A stretch of 32,869 nucleotides of DNA from Chromatiales bacterium. GTDB taxonomy: Bacteria; Pseudomonadota; Gammaproteobacteria; Steroidobacterales; GCA-2729495. The stretch is taken from NCBI GenBank assembly GCA_002688175.1, contig NZCC01000066.1, positions 1-32,869 of the forward strand, read 5' to 3'. Numbering within the stretch: position 1 is the stretch's first letter; each line of letters begins with the position of its first letter. Under the pieces are notes generated by a model, which was given only the letters and a program-made list of their open reading frames with translations, searched no databases and had not been told where the DNA came from. This document shows, piece by piece, positions 32,494 to 32,869 of the stretch. The position numbers and the translations under genes were made by a program.

Positions 32494-32869
32494 TTACAAG
32501 TTCGCCAGGATTTCATCCGGAATTTCAGCATTTGAGTACACCTGCTGAACGTCTTCCAGATCCTCAAGCATTTCCAGCAGCTTCAACATACTGGATGCTT
32601 CTTTCTCACCAAGGGTCGCAGACACCGACGCACGCATCGTAATCTCGGCAAGTTCAAACTCGTTACCGGAATCCCCTAGTGACTTGCGCACCTCCTCAAA
32701 TTCGCCCGGGTCGGTCAGTACATCAATCGATCCATCATCATTGAGTACGACATCTTCTGCGCCGGATTCAATCGCAACTTCCATGACATTGCCTTCATCT
32801 GCACCTACCGGGAAGCTCAGTAATCCCACCTTGTTAAACAGGTAACCAACTGATCCGTCGGCACCCAGG
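32494..32869 (-). CDS. yebC: YebC/PmpR family regulator, C-terminal part
   Basis: The last 125 codons of a YebC-family protein; the start lies beyond the right edge. The frame is open to the window end and reads L-G-A-D-G-S-V-G-Y-L-F-N-K, the typical middle of YebC, then the acidic second and third domains. Members act as DNA-binding regulators or, as recently shown, as ribosome-associated factors helping translate proline stretches. Its position directly before ruvC is conserved in many gammaproteobacteria. Confidence 0.95.
   Translation of the reverse strand, partial: LGADGSVGYLFNKVGLLSFPVGADEGNVMEVAIESGAEDVVLNDDGSIDVLTDPGEFEEVRKSLGDSGNEFELAEITMRASVSATLGEKEASSMLKLLEMLEDLEDVQQVYSNAEIPDEILANL

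Noticed and set aside
1-32869. CRISPR array, prophage, insertion sequence or toxin-antitoxin pair
   Set aside because: No spaced direct repeats, transposase, integrase, phage structural gene or small paired genes of such type were seen.

Overview
The window looks like chromosomal DNA of a gammaproteobacterium whose exact lineage I cannot name. The strongest evidence is the right third, where yebC-ruvC-ruvA-ruvB-ybgC-tolQ-tolR-tolA-tolB-pal-cpoB-queE-queC and a tRNA-Lys all lie on the minus strand in the order known from Pseudomonas-type genomes. Most neighbouring genes there overlap by a few bases, and GTG or TTG starts are frequent. TonB-dependent uptake and outer-membrane barrels confirm a diderm.

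Layout. (a) 1-4.5 kb: the first codons of a divergent gene, possibly an FAD-linked oxidase; a UbiD-type decarboxylase followed by a nitrilase/amidase paralogue that has lost its catalytic cysteine; and, convergent with these, an intact nitrilase/amidase followed by a small helical protein with twin CX6C motifs. (b) 4.67-5.3 kb: an exported peroxiredoxin-like protein. (c) 5.4-14.4 kb: a minus-strand catabolic-looking operon, read as bicupin - amidohydrolase - AMP-forming acid:CoA ligase - HCCA-isomerase/DsbA-like protein - Tat-exported NarG/type II molybdopterin oxidoreductase - bilin-reductase-fold protein - MFS (GPH) transporter. (d) 14.6-16.8 kb: two homologous membrane proteins arranged tail to tail with overlapping ends, then a DoxX-like protein. 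(e) 17.0-18.1 kb: a squalene/phytoene synthase-family gene. (f) 18.3-23.0 kb: a TonB-dependent receptor, divergent from two small outer-membrane barrel proteins. (g) 23.0-32.9 kb: terminator, tRNA-Lys, and the que-tol-pal-ruv housekeeping block.

How the genes may work together. Regions a-c and f look like one accessory catabolic island next to core genes: receptor and barrels for outer-membrane passage, a GPH transporter for the inner membrane, a periplasmic molybdenum enzyme for a first oxidation or hydroxylation, and then ring/acid chemistry (CoA ligase, isomerase, cupin, amidohydrolase, UbiD, nitrilases). The substrate cannot be read from sequence.

The most unusual signal is the pair at 6866-10319. 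A type II DMSO-reductase-family alpha subunit without its usual Fe-S beta subunit, heme gamma subunit or TorD-like chaperone gene is translationally coupled to a protein that aligns along most of its length with ferredoxin-dependent bilin reductases (PcyA/HY2), but lacks all three known PcyA acid-base residues. I regard this as a candidate for an undescribed molybdoenzyme/accessory-protein system.
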